From: Tautonia sociabilis | Lineage (GTDB): Bacteria > Planctomycetota > Planctomycetia > Isosphaerales > Isosphaeraceae | Reading direction: 5' to 3' | DNA length: 64,000 nucleotides | Assembly: GCF_003977685.1 (NCBI RefSeq) | Contig: NZ_RYZH01000021.1 | Location: 42,341 to 106,340 of the forward strand | In this document: positions 1 through 8,416 of the stretch, in pieces | Layout: each line of letters begins with the position of its first letter | How positions within the stretch are numbered: the stretch's first letter is position 1 | Notes under the pieces: generated by a model | Told to the model about the DNA's origin: nothing | The model's input: only the letters and a program-made list of their open reading frames with translations | Database searches by the model: none | Translations under genes and position numbers: made by a program

Positions 1-584
1 CTCCCGGGGCCACCACGAGCACGCGAGGCACGCAGATGTTCATCGAGACGGCGCTCCCCCAGGCGACACCCACCGCGTCGGGACGCCGCCTCCTCTCGCG
101 TTGCTCATCACCTCGGACACCGCCTTGACGCCGTCCGGCTCGCCCCCGAGGATCGGCCCGCGACCGGGAGCGGCCCGGGGCTTCGGCGAAGTTCCCGACG
201 CAACCGGCGATCTCCTCCGACCGCCCAGCAGGTCCGCTTCGGGCCGTCCGTCGCGATCAAGGGCTCCTTCACGCCAGGGATTCCCGAGGAGTTGCCCTCA
301 ATCGATCGATGCTCCAGCCAGAAGAGACGACCGTCCTTCGAGCGCGGATGCCAGGAACCGCCCGAGCCGGGCGCCGACCCAGGCGTTCGCCGAATGTCCC
401 TGATCTCGTCCAAGAGAACTCTACCCCCAAATCGCAATTTGGGAAATCTGGGGCGACTGAATGGCATGGGAAATGGTAGACTGCTCTGAACGTGGCGGTC
501 AGAGCGATCATTCCGGTTGTTCCGACCGCGTCGCGTTGGAGTTCGGGAGGAATGGAGTCACGTCTCGAGAGGAGCCAGGAGGGG
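1..584. other. No confident gene; short hairpin at 426-443
   Basis: Open frames exist on both strands here, but none has a recognisable family, a convincing start or consistent third-position bias, so I leave the stretch unannotated. It may hold the decayed end of a gene lying outside the window. The only clear structure is a perfect 7-bp inverted repeat (CCCAAAT, loop CGCA, ATTTGGG) at 426-443 in locally AT-richer DNA, about 140 bases before the first gene. Confidence 0.5.
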
Positions 585-1451
585 ATGAACATCAGCGCCG
601 GGAGACGATCGACGCGATGGTCCGCCCTGGCCTGCCTGGCCGGGCTGGTCGTTTGCGGGGAAGGGGGCGGGGCCGTCCCGAGGGAAGAGACGGGGCCCTT
701 GCCGGAGCTGGTCCGGCTGGAGCCGGGGGCCGAGGTTTCCCAGGGGCCGCCGAGGGGCTGGAGCCATCGGGTGATGCGGTCGGTTCCCCGGCTGTCGACG
801 GGGGATCTGGCCGACCTTCCCGAGTCGGCCGGGGCCACGGCGACGCGGTTCCGGACGGTGATCGCGGCCGAGGTGGTGGCCGACCCCCGGTCGGGGGCCC
901 GGCTGGCTCGGGTGGGGCTGGGGAACGCCGTGCCCGTCGGCGAGCTGGAGCTGGTGGTAACGCCGGAGGGTCCGAAGGCAGTGCTCCGGAGGCTGGGCGT
1001 CGTCGACCGGGTTGTGCTGCTGGCGGCTCAGGCGAAGCTCGACCAGGGCGTCCTGCTCGCCCGATCGCCGACCTTCGCGCTCTCGAGGAACCCGACGGTG
1101 CTGGTGGTCGACGGGGAGCACCGCGAGACGGCTCTTTGCTATGCGATCCTGGTCGACCCGGACACCGGCGCGCTGACGACCCTTTGCTGGCCGATCCCGG
1201 GTCCGGGAGAGCCGCTGGAGTCGGTCACGCTGCTGGCCCCGGGCCTGAGCTTCGACGCTCCGATCGACGTCCGGGCCACGAGGAGGGTGGGCCCGGTGGT
1301 GGTTTCTTGGTCCTTCGCGCTGGGCTCACCGCCACCGGGGCGCCGGATCGATCTGCCGGGGCCGATCGCCCGAGTGCTGGCTCGGCCCGATGCGAACGCC
1401 CCCGAGGCGGTGGAGCGCGCCCTCCGGTCGCTGCTGGACCGGGCCCGGTGA
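585..1451 (+). CDS. Predicted secreted protein of unknown function
   Basis: This encodes about 288 residues. The N-terminus (MNISAGRRSTRWSALACLAG) has basic residues followed by a hydrophobic stretch typical of an export signal, so the protein probably acts outside the cytoplasm. The rest is a soluble mixed alpha/beta-looking chain rich in Val, Leu, Gly and Arg, with no motif I recognise. The ATG at 585 was chosen because AGGAGG lies just upstream and a signal peptide follows directly; an in-frame ATG at 552 is possible. The next gene is convergent, with its stop only about 12 bases away. Seeing a secreted hypothetical is fairly safe; any function would be guesswork. Confidence 0.65.
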   Translation: MNISAGRRSTRWSALACLAGLVVCGEGGGAVPREETGPLPELVRLEPGAEVSQGPPRGWSHRVMRSVPRLSTGDLADLPESAGATATRFRTVIAAEVVADPRSGARLARVGLGNAVPVGELELVVTPEGPKAVLRRLGVVDRVVLLAAQAKLDQGVLLARSPTFALSRNPTVLVVDGEHRETALCYAILVDPDTGALTTLCWPIPGPGEPLESVTLLAPGLSFDAPIDVRATRRVGPVVVSWSFALGSPPPGRRIDLPGPIARVLARPDANAPEAVERALRSLLDRAR

Positions 1452-1463
1452 GCTTCGGGGCGA

Positions 1464-2336
1464 TCAGCGGCCCTCTCGCCGCTGATTGAGCTCGCGGCGG
1501 ATGCGGCGGATCTGGTCCTGGGCGATCAGGGTGAACTTGGACCGGAGGATCGGGGCGCCGTCGAACCAGTCGGTCGGCTCGGCGAAGGCGAAGTGCAGTT
1601 CGACGAGGGCGATTTCCGGCCGGTCGAGCATCCGGGTGAGCTTCGCGTAGCCGATGCCGCCGGCGAACGGCAGAGAGGGGCCGAACCGCTCGTTGGCTCC
1701 CCGACCCTGGATCGTCCGCCAGCGGTTGGGCCATCGATCGTGGCCGTCGAAGCTGGGGTCGGTCCTCGAGGCGACGACGACGGACGCCCCCGACCTTGAG
1801 GCCATCACCCGGGAGGTCGACTCGACCGAGATCCGGTCCAGCAGCCGGCCCTCGGAATGGAGGAACCGCTCCCGGGGGGCGTCCGGATCGTCGTCGCCGG
1901 CCCCCTGAGGGTCGATGGCTCGGGCCTCGAACCGCATGTTCGCGGCCTCGAACGGGCCGAAGGCGTCGATTCCGAAGAGCTCGGCGACGTCGACCTCGTC
2001 GAGGTCGACGCGGAGGGCGAAGTAGAGGTCGCCGGCGCGGACGGTGGCTCCCTCGACGTCGACGTCCCGGAGCGAGAGCAGAAACGGCGCCGACACCGAG
2101 TCGCGCAGGAAGTTCTCGACGGCCCGATTCGAGCTGGCGAGGTTGCGGAGCGCCTCCCGCTGCTGGTCGGCCGACTGCCCGTCGGCGAAGGTGGGGGCGG
2201 GGAGCCGTTCGACCCGGCCGCCGACGGCCAGGCCCTCGGCCGTCACCGCCTGGAACACGGCGTTCTCCTCGTGACCAGGCCGGGCGACCGGGCCAGGGGG
2301 GGTGGTGAGCAGAGCGAGGGCGACGGGGAGGAACAT
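1464..2336 (-). CDS. Predicted secreted protein of unknown function
   Basis: This encodes 290 residues. It begins MFLPVALALLTTPPGPVARP, a short hydrophobic leader that suggests export, and the start is placed at that ATG although the frame stays open further upstream. The mature part is acidic and soluble, without repeats or cysteines. It contains sections such as SLRDVDVEGATVRAGDLYFA that read like beta-rich domains, but I cannot assign a family. It is transcribed away from the S49-like gene that starts at 2508, so the 171 bases between them must hold two divergent promoters. Its stop faces the end of the previous gene. Confidence 0.65.
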   Translation of the reverse strand: MFLPVALALLTTPPGPVARPGHEENAVFQAVTAEGLAVGGRVERLPAPTFADGQSADQQREALRNLASSNRAVENFLRDSVSAPFLLSLRDVDVEGATVRAGDLYFALRVDLDEVDVAELFGIDAFGPFEAANMRFEARAIDPQGAGDDDPDAPRERFLHSEGRLLDRISVESTSRVMASRSGASVVVASRTDPSFDGHDRWPNRWRTIQGRGANERFGPSLPFAGGIGYAKLTRMLDRPEIALVELHFAFAEPTDWFDGAPILRSKFTLIAQDQIRRIRRELNQRREGR

Positions 2337-2507
2337 GGGGCTCGGGCTCTCCTCGATCCGGGGTCGTCGGGAAGTGCAAGCCGGGTAGCGGTCCTGCCGA
2401 TAACGAACATTGTATCGCCCGCCTCCCCGGCCGGGACCGGCCGGCCGGATCGGGAGGCGGGCACCCGGAGCGTTCGGCCCGCCTCGGCGGCCGGGGAGGC
2501 GATCACC

Positions 2508-3641
2508 GTGTCCCGAAACCGGCATTCCCGCCCCTGCTCGGCGCCGAGGGCCTGGCTGGCGGCCGTCCTGCTGGCGGCAACGGCTGGGGTCGGCTGCGGG
2601 CAGGTGCCGGTGGTCGGCCGGTTCGACACGCAGTCGACGTTCCGGGGCCACACCGACGTGGCGGCGACGGTCTCCGCCGTGGTGGACGGGCCGATCGAGC
2701 TGTCCCTGCCCACCGTACCCGACCCGGGACCGATCGTCGCCGTGCCGATCCGGGCCGGGGCCTCGGCGCCGGGAGGGCCTCGGGTGGCGATCGTCGACGT
2801 CGACGGCTTGCTGCTGAACCGCAGCCCGACCGGCCCGTACTCCGCTGGCGAGAACCCGGTGGAGGTCTTCCGGGAGCGGCTCGAAGCCGTCGCCGCCGAC
2901 CCGACCATCCGAGCCGTCGTGGTGCGCATCAACAGCCCCGGCGGTTCGGTCACGGCCTCGGACATCATGGCCGAGGAGCTCGACCGCTTCCGGGAGCGGA
3001 CCCGGCTGCCGGTCGTCTGCTGCCTGATGGACCTGGGAACGGCCGGCGCGTACTACCTGGCCGTCGGCGGCGACCGGGTGCTCGCCCATCCGACCACGAT
3101 CACCGGGGGCATCGGCGCGCTGCTCAACCGCTTCGACCTCAGCGACGCGATTGGCCAGATCGGCGCCGTCTCCGAACCGATCACCTCCGGCTCCCACGTC
3201 GCGATGGGGAACCTCGGCACCGACTTGCCCGAGGAGACCGAGGCCCTGCTGCAGTCGATGGTCGACGGCTTCGCCGCCCGGTTCCGGGGGCGGGTGGCCC
3301 TGCGTCGGCCTCGGATCACCGCCGAGGACTGGGAGGTGCTCGACGACGGCCGCGTCGTGCCGGCCTCGGAAGCGATCGAGCGGGGGCTGATCGACGGCAT
3401 CGGCTACCTCGACGACGCGATCGCTGAGGCCGAGCGGCTGGCCGGAGTGACCGGGGCGGAGGTCGTGCTGCTGAAGCGGAAGGGGGACCGCGCCCATTCG
3501 ATCTACAGCGTCACGCCGAACCGGCCGATCCAGGACGAGCTGTTCCCGGTCAGCTACCCGGGGCTCGACCGGTCGAAGCTGCCGACCTTCCTGTACCTCT
3601 GGTCGCCAGACCCGACGCTGTTGACGATCGGGGGGCCGTGA
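2508..3641 (+). CDS. S49 (SppA-like) family protein lacking catalytic Ser and Lys
   Basis: This encodes 377 residues with a GTG start. A hydrophobic leader ending near AGVGC could be a weak lipobox, so membrane attachment is possible. The core matches the ClpP/crotonase-like S49 fold: VRINSPGGSVTASD near residues 140-155, then YYLAVGGDRVLAHPTTITGG. Family enzymes carry a Ser-Gly-Gly-Tyr nucleophile motif just before this; here it reads LGTAGAYY, with Ala179 in the Ser position. The region that normally supplies the general-base lysine (SGKxKD) reads ITSGSHVAMGN and has no lysine. Known S49 members cut signal-peptide remnants or membrane proteins; this one is probably not a conventional protease and may be a scaffold or binding protein. 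Confidence 0.8.
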   Translation: MSRNRHSRPCSAPRAWLAAVLLAATAGVGCGQVPVVGRFDTQSTFRGHTDVAATVSAVVDGPIELSLPTVPDPGPIVAVPIRAGASAPGGPRVAIVDVDGLLLNRSPTGPYSAGENPVEVFRERLEAVAADPTIRAVVVRINSPGGSVTASDIMAEELDRFRERTRLPVVCCLMDLGTAGAYYLAVGGDRVLAHPTTITGGIGALLNRFDLSDAIGQIGAVSEPITSGSHVAMGNLGTDLPEETEALLQSMVDGFAARFRGRVALRRPRITAEDWEVLDDGRVVPASEAIERGLIDGIGYLDDAIAEAERLAGVTGAEVVLLKRKGDRAHSIYSVTPNRPIQDELFPVSYPGLDRSKLPTFLYLWSPDPTLLTIGGP

Positions 3642-3726
3642 TCGGGCCTCCTTGCCGGGGAGATCGGCCGAGGGCCATCCGGCCCTCGATCTCGTCCTCC
3701 TCGGCCGAGGCCCCTCGGCGATCGCC

Positions 3727-5979
3727 TCAAGAGGGGGGCGGGGGGGGGACGAGCCGGAGGATCTCGGCCGTCAGCGCTCCGATCATCAGCGGCTTGGTCA
3801 GGTGGGCGTTGAAGCCGAACTCCTGGCTTCGGCGAAGGTCCTCGTCCATGCCGTAGCCGCTCATGGCGATCCCGACGAGATCCGAACGGCGGGCCCGCAG
3901 GGAACGGATCAGGTCCAGCCCCGAGCCGTCGGGCAGGCCGAGGTCGCTGACCAGGACGTCGAAGTCCGCCCCGATGGCCAGCTCGATCGCCGACCGGACG
4001 TCCCCGGCGGTCTCAACCCCGAACCCCTGCCGGCGCAGCAGCCGGGCGACAATGCCCCGCGTGTCGGCGTCGTCCTCGACCAGCAGGATCCGGATCCGGT
4101 CCCTCCGGCTCGGGGCGGCCGCCGCCGGAGCCGCCGGAGGGAGGTCGATCCCGACGGGGGCCGGGCAGGTCGGCAATTCGACCCGGAACGTCGTTCCGAG
4201 CCCCCGGCCGGCGCTGGAGGCGGCGATCCTCCCGCCGTGGGCGTCGACGATCGCCCGGCAGATCGCCAGCCCCAGGCCAAGACCGCCGTAGCGGCGAGCC
4301 GTCTCGGGCCCTCCCTGCTCGAAGGCGTCAAAGACCCGGGGGATGAGGTCCGGGTCGATGCCGATGCCGGTGTCGGCCACCTCCAGCTCCAGCCAGGGCA
4401 GGCCGTCGAGGCGAGGGCCCGGCAGGAGTTCCCGGGTCCGGACGGTGATCCGCCCCCCCTCGGGCGTGAACTTGACGGCGTTCTTGACCAGGTTCCAGGC
4501 GACCTGCTGCAGCCGGACCGGGTCGAACGCGACGAAGCGGCGGTCGGCCTCCAGAGCGACGTCCAACTGGATCGATTTTGAGCGGAGGTCGGCCTCGCAG
4601 ACCTCCAGCGCGTCTCGAATCGGGACGTGGGCGTCGATCACCTCCGGGCGGACCGCCAGCCGGCCGTGCCGGATGCGGGTCAGATCGAGCAGGTCGTCGA
4701 TGAGCCGGGCCTCCAGCTCCGCGTTGCGTCGGATCATCGCCAGCGTCGGCCGCATGTGCCAGGGGGTCGCCGGGTCGTCGAGCAGGGCGTCGGCGCCGGC
4801 GAGCACGGGGGTCAGAGGGTTGCGCAGCTCGTGGCTGAGCACGGCGAGGAAGTCGTCCTTGGCCCGGTCGCTCGCCTCGGCCTCGATCCGGGCGGCGCGT
4901 TCGTCCTCGGCGAGCCGGCGCTGGGTGACATCGCGGAGGACGACGACCCAGCCGGCCGTCCTGGACCGTTCGTCCAGTCGGGAGGCCCGGGCCTCGAACC
5001 GACGTCCCGGATCGGCGGCGGGGCCATCGAGCTCGACAGCTCGCCCTTCCAATTGCTGGACCTCTTCCAGCAGGGACGCCAGCGCCGTCCACCTGGAGAA
5101 GGCCGAGGCCGCCTCCCGACCGATCATCCCGGCAGCCTCGGCCCCGGCCAGGGCCGCCGCCGCCGGGTTCAGCTCGACGATCCGACCGGCGGGCTCGATC
5201 ACCACGACCGGGTCGGCCATCCCCCGGATGACCACCTCTCGGGCGACTGGCCTCAGGTCGAGCAGGTGGAAGCGCTGAAAGGCCGGCAGCATCGCCAAGC
5301 CGGTCACGAGGAAGGCGATCGCCACCGTATCCACGTGGATGAACCCGAAGACCCGGCCCATGTCCAGGATGTTGACCACCCAGGGCAGCAGCACGCCGAA
5401 GAGCATGACCCCGGCCTGCGCCCGGTAGATCCCCTCCGAGTTGGCCACCGCGTCGGCCAGCAGGACCGCGGCGATCGCCAGCAGGAGATAACAGTAGCCG
5501 AAGTGAAACCAGAAGGCCGGGCCGTACTCCGGCACCGCGATCGCGAAGGCCCCATACGACTGCTCGAACGTCCGGCTCCGCAGAACCTCCCAGTAGAGCC
5601 CATGCAGGGGGCTGGTCCAGGCCAGCGCCAGCGGCAGGACCGCCGGGGCGGCGAGGGGGGCGAACCGTCGGGCGGTCAGCCAGCGGTCCTGCCCGGTGAA
5701 GCGCAGGACGAAGGCCATCAGGCCAAGGATCGTGGCCACCGCCGCTCCGGCCCGGAGCATGAAGCAGAGCCGTTTGACCGGCAGGTCGACGATGAGCAGC
5801 TCGGCCGCCTCGAAGGAGGCCCAGCCCGCCTCGCCGGCCATCATCGCCATCAGCGCAGGGCCGCCCGGCGACCCGCCCCGCCGCCAGGCCATCCCCGCCA
5901 CCACCGCGGAGACCACCGAGGCTGCCAGGAAGGGGATCGCCTCGGGGTTGGCCTGAAACGTGATGGTCGCGAGCCTCAT
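3727..5979 (-). CDS. Membrane hybrid sensor histidine kinase with receiver domain
   Basis: This encodes 750 residues. Residues 10-235 hold about seven hydrophobic segments of the 7TM histidine-kinase N-terminal type. A PAS-like domain follows (about 245-355), then a HisKA domain with LSHELRNPL (His383), an ATPase domain with N box WNLVKNAVKF, G1 DTGIGID and G2 GLGLGLAI, and a C-terminal receiver with phospho-acceptor Asp679 (SDLGLPDG) and Lys729. It should sense a membrane or extracellular cue, autophosphorylate His383 and pass phosphate to its own Asp679 or to a separate regulator. No DNA-binding response regulator is encoded next to it. It ends 85 bases from the convergent S49-like gene. 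Confidence 0.92.
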   Translation of the reverse strand: MRLATITFQANPEAIPFLAASVVSAVVAGMAWRRGGSPGGPALMAMMAGEAGWASFEAAELLIVDLPVKRLCFMLRAGAAVATILGLMAFVLRFTGQDRWLTARRFAPLAAPAVLPLALAWTSPLHGLYWEVLRSRTFEQSYGAFAIAVPEYGPAFWFHFGYCYLLLAIAAVLLADAVANSEGIYRAQAGVMLFGVLLPWVVNILDMGRVFGFIHVDTVAIAFLVTGLAMLPAFQRFHLLDLRPVAREVVIRGMADPVVVIEPAGRIVELNPAAAALAGAEAAGMIGREAASAFSRWTALASLLEEVQQLEGRAVELDGPAADPGRRFEARASRLDERSRTAGWVVVLRDVTQRRLAEDERAARIEAEASDRAKDDFLAVLSHELRNPLTPVLAGADALLDDPATPWHMRPTLAMIRRNAELEARLIDDLLDLTRIRHGRLAVRPEVIDAHVPIRDALEVCEADLRSKSIQLDVALEADRRFVAFDPVRLQQVAWNLVKNAVKFTPEGGRITVRTRELLPGPRLDGLPWLELEVADTGIGIDPDLIPRVFDAFEQGGPETARRYGGLGLGLAICRAIVDAHGGRIAASSAGRGLGTTFRVELPTCPAPVGIDLPPAAPAAAAPSRRDRIRILLVEDDADTRGIVARLLRRQGFGVETAGDVRSAIELAIGADFDVLVSDLGLPDGSGLDLIRSLRARRSDLVGIAMSGYGMDEDLRRSQEFGFNAHLTKPLMIGALTAEILRLVPPPPPS

Positions 5980-6197
5980 CGCGTCGTCGCCCGAGGAGGG
6001 GGGAGCAGCCGCGCTCTCACCCAGATCCTCGCCTTCCCAGCTTAGCGAGCCGATCGGCCCCCTGTCGATCGCACCCGAGCCCCCGCTTGCCCGCTCGCCC
6101 GCTCATCTCGGGCCGAGGTTCGCCTGGCTGGGGCGTCCGTCATCGTGTATGGTCAGAGAGGTGTTGAGATCCCCCGCCCTCGGGAGGGCCCGATCTG

Positions 6198-6602
6198 GTG
6201 CGGCCGATCGCGATCCTGTTGCTGATCCCGCTTCTGGTCCTCTGCCCCATCGCGTGCGGGGTCTGGGGGCCGGCCTGCGCCCCGGATCTCCTCGGGGCCC
6301 AGCCCGACGGCACCGGGCACTCGGATCGCGGCCCCGACCGGGATTGCGTCCCCGGCCCCGTCGGCATTCCCCAGGATGCCGACGATTGCCTCTGCAAGGG
6401 GGCCATCCAGCTCGATGGCCCTCGAGGGCACGACGGCGACCAGGCCAACCTCCTTCCCGCCCTCGACAGCCCGCCGTCCGATCACCGGCCGTCCCTCTCG
6501 CATCTCCTCTCCCATCGAGGCTGGGCCGGTTCCCCGACCGGCTGGGCCTCCCGGCTCGGCGCGATCCGCGTGCGCGCCGTGCTCCAGAACTTCCGCTGCT
6601 GA
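6198..6602 (+). CDS. Small Cys-containing predicted secreted protein
   Basis: This encodes 134 residues from a GTG start. The N-terminus RPIAILLLIPLLVLCPIACG is a strong hydrophobic leader with a cysteine at its end, so export or lipid attachment is plausible. A segment DADDCLCKGA and a final Cys give further thiols. It lies 185 bases upstream of the CzcB-like adaptor on the same strand, so it may be the first gene of the metal-efflux operon and could bind or relay metal in the periplasm. That role is inferred from position only. The low-complexity Gly/Asp/Pro middle part leaves some doubt that the whole frame is coding. Confidence 0.55.
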   Translation: MRPIAILLLIPLLVLCPIACGVWGPACAPDLLGAQPDGTGHSDRGPDRDCVPGPVGIPQDADDCLCKGAIQLDGPRGHDGDQANLLPALDSPPSDHRPSLSHLLSHRGWAGSPTGWASRLGAIRVRAVLQNFRC

Positions 6603-6787
6603 CCTCCCCCCTCGAGTCGGAAGGGGACGGGGTGCCGCCTCCGCTGGCCTCGGGCCGGCCCGCTCCCCGTCACGGCCTTCCCGGCCCCGACCTCCTCGCT
6701 GCCGACGCAACCAATCGCCCGCCGCCGGCCCCCGGCGGCGCCGGCGACCGCCCGACCGCGCCTCTCCTCACTCGCGGGGATCGAACC

Positions 6788-8392
6788 ATGAAGCGGACCT
6801 TGTTTGTCTCGACGTCCCTGGTGGCGGGGGCGATCGTCCTCGGCCTCGTCGTGGCCGCCACCGGCCCCGATTGGCTTCCCCCCTGGGCCCGGATCGACCC
6901 CGGCCGGCTTCCCCCCTGGGCTCGCCTCGGAGCCTCGGCCCCGGCGGAGCCCGACGACTCGGAGGACTACGGGCTGTATTGCCGGGAGCACGGGGTGCCG
7001 GAGATGTTCTGCACGCTCTGCCATCCCGAGCTGGCGGAGCAACTGCTCCCCTGCGCCGAGCACGGCAACATCCCCGAGGAGATCTGCACGCGCTGCCACC
7101 CCGATGCCCAGGAACGCTACGACCTGGTCCTGTGCCCCGAAGGGCATGGGCTGCCGGAGCACTTCTGCTTCCGATGCGGCAACGCCCCCGGCTCCTCGGC
7201 CGCCCTGCCCGACGACGGCTGGTGCGCCCCCCACAACGCTCCCGAGCCCCTCTGCCCCGAATGCCCGCCCGACCCGAACGGGACGCGCCCCCTGGCCTGC
7301 CTCCAGCCCCTTCCCGACGTGAGGCTCGCGTCCGAGGACCTGGCCGGGAAGATCGGGCTGAGGACCGCCCCGGTGGCCGAGGAACGCCATGCCCACCACG
7401 TCGAGGCCAACGCCGAAACCGCCTACGACGGCAATCGCCACGCCGAGATCTCCCCCCGGGTCGCCGGCTTCCTGCGATCGATCCGAGTCGACCTCGGGGC
7501 CGAGGTCCGGCCCGGAGACGTCCTGGCCGTGGTCGATTCGGCCGAGGTCAGCGGGGCCAAGTCGCGGTTCCTCGCCTCCAGGGCGGCGCTGGAGTTGGCC
7601 CGGACCGAACACGAGCGGACCCAGATGCTGGTCAGCCGGAACGCCGTCGCCTCGAAGCAGGCCCTTGAGGCCATGACCGCCCTGAACCAGGCCGAGGCCG
7701 CCGCGCTGGACGCCTCCCAGACTCTCCGCAACCTCGGCTTTGACGACGAGGACCTGGCCCGGATCGAGGAAGAGAAGAACACCTCCAGCCTGCTGGAGGT
7801 CGTCTCTCCCATCGCCGGCGCGGTCATCTTCCGCCACGCCGTCCTCGGCGAGGCGGTCCAGCCGACGACCAAGCTCTTCGGCGTTGCCGACACGAGGTCC
7901 ATGTGGCTCTGGATCGACGTCTACGAGCGGGACATCGACCGGGTGCGGGTCGGCCAGGAGGTGAGCTTCCAGCCCGCCGGCACCGGCCGGGGAGCCGACG
8001 CCCCGTCCTTCGAAGGCACCATCACCTGGGTGGGCTCGGAGGTCGACGAGACGACGCGCACCACCAAGGTCCGGGCCGAGCTGGAGAGCGCCACCGGCCG
8101 GCTCCGCGCCAACCTCTTCGGCCGGGCTCGGATCCGGGTCGAGCCCGAGCATGACGCCCTGGTCATCCCCCGAGACGCCCTCCAGCGGCACGAGGGGACC
8201 GACCTGGTCTTCCGCTCGATCGGGGCCGGGCGCTTCCGCCCGCAGCGGGTCGTGATCCGCCCCACCGACCGTCCCGGCATGGCCGAGGTCGCCTGGGGGC
8301 TGGAACCCGGACAGGAGGTGGTCACCGACGCCGCCTTCCTGCTGAAGACCGAGATCATGAGGGGCGCCATCGGCGCCGGCTGCTGCGAGTGA
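6788..8392 (+). CDS. CzcB-like RND periplasmic adaptor with four Cys/His modules
   Basis: This encodes 534 residues. An N-terminal membrane anchor (about 5-25) is followed by a duplicated LPPWAR segment and a Cys/His-rich region at residues 61-160. That region has four C-x2-H-x(6-7)-C-x2-C-type modules: C65/H68/C75/C78, C89/H92/C100/C103, C116/H120 (C-x3-H)/C127/C130 and C146/H149/C156/C159. The rest is a standard membrane-fusion protein: a biotinyl-lipoyl-like domain (IRVDLGAEVRPGDVLAVV), a helical hairpin and a beta-barrel domain. It should bridge the CzcA pump, encoded 24 bases downstream, to the outer membrane and probably hands metal ions to it. The zinc-ribbon-like extension is far larger than in the usual adaptor. 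The chain ends in GAGCCE. Confidence 0.9.
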   Translation: MKRTLFVSTSLVAGAIVLGLVVAATGPDWLPPWARIDPGRLPPWARLGASAPAEPDDSEDYGLYCREHGVPEMFCTLCHPELAEQLLPCAEHGNIPEEICTRCHPDAQERYDLVLCPEGHGLPEHFCFRCGNAPGSSAALPDDGWCAPHNAPEPLCPECPPDPNGTRPLACLQPLPDVRLASEDLAGKIGLRTAPVAEERHAHHVEANAETAYDGNRHAEISPRVAGFLRSIRVDLGAEVRPGDVLAVVDSAEVSGAKSRFLASRAALELARTEHERTQMLVSRNAVASKQALEAMTALNQAEAAALDASQTLRNLGFDDEDLARIEEEKNTSSLLEVVSPIAGAVIFRHAVLGEAVQPTTKLFGVADTRSMWLWIDVYERDIDRVRVGQEVSFQPAGTGRGADAPSFEGTITWVGSEVDETTRTTKVRAELESATGRLRANLFGRARIRVEPEHDALVIPRDALQRHEGTDLVFRSIGAGRFRPQRVVIRPTDRPGMAEVAWGLEPGQEVVTDAAFLLKTEIMRGAIGAGCCE

Positions 8393-8416
8393 TCGCCCCG
8401 CCGAGGGAGCCCCCCC

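Noticed and set aside
108..467. Minus-strand frame of 119 codons at the window start
   Set aside because: No family, no ribosome-binding site, and two other frames overlap it equally well; at most a decayed fragment.
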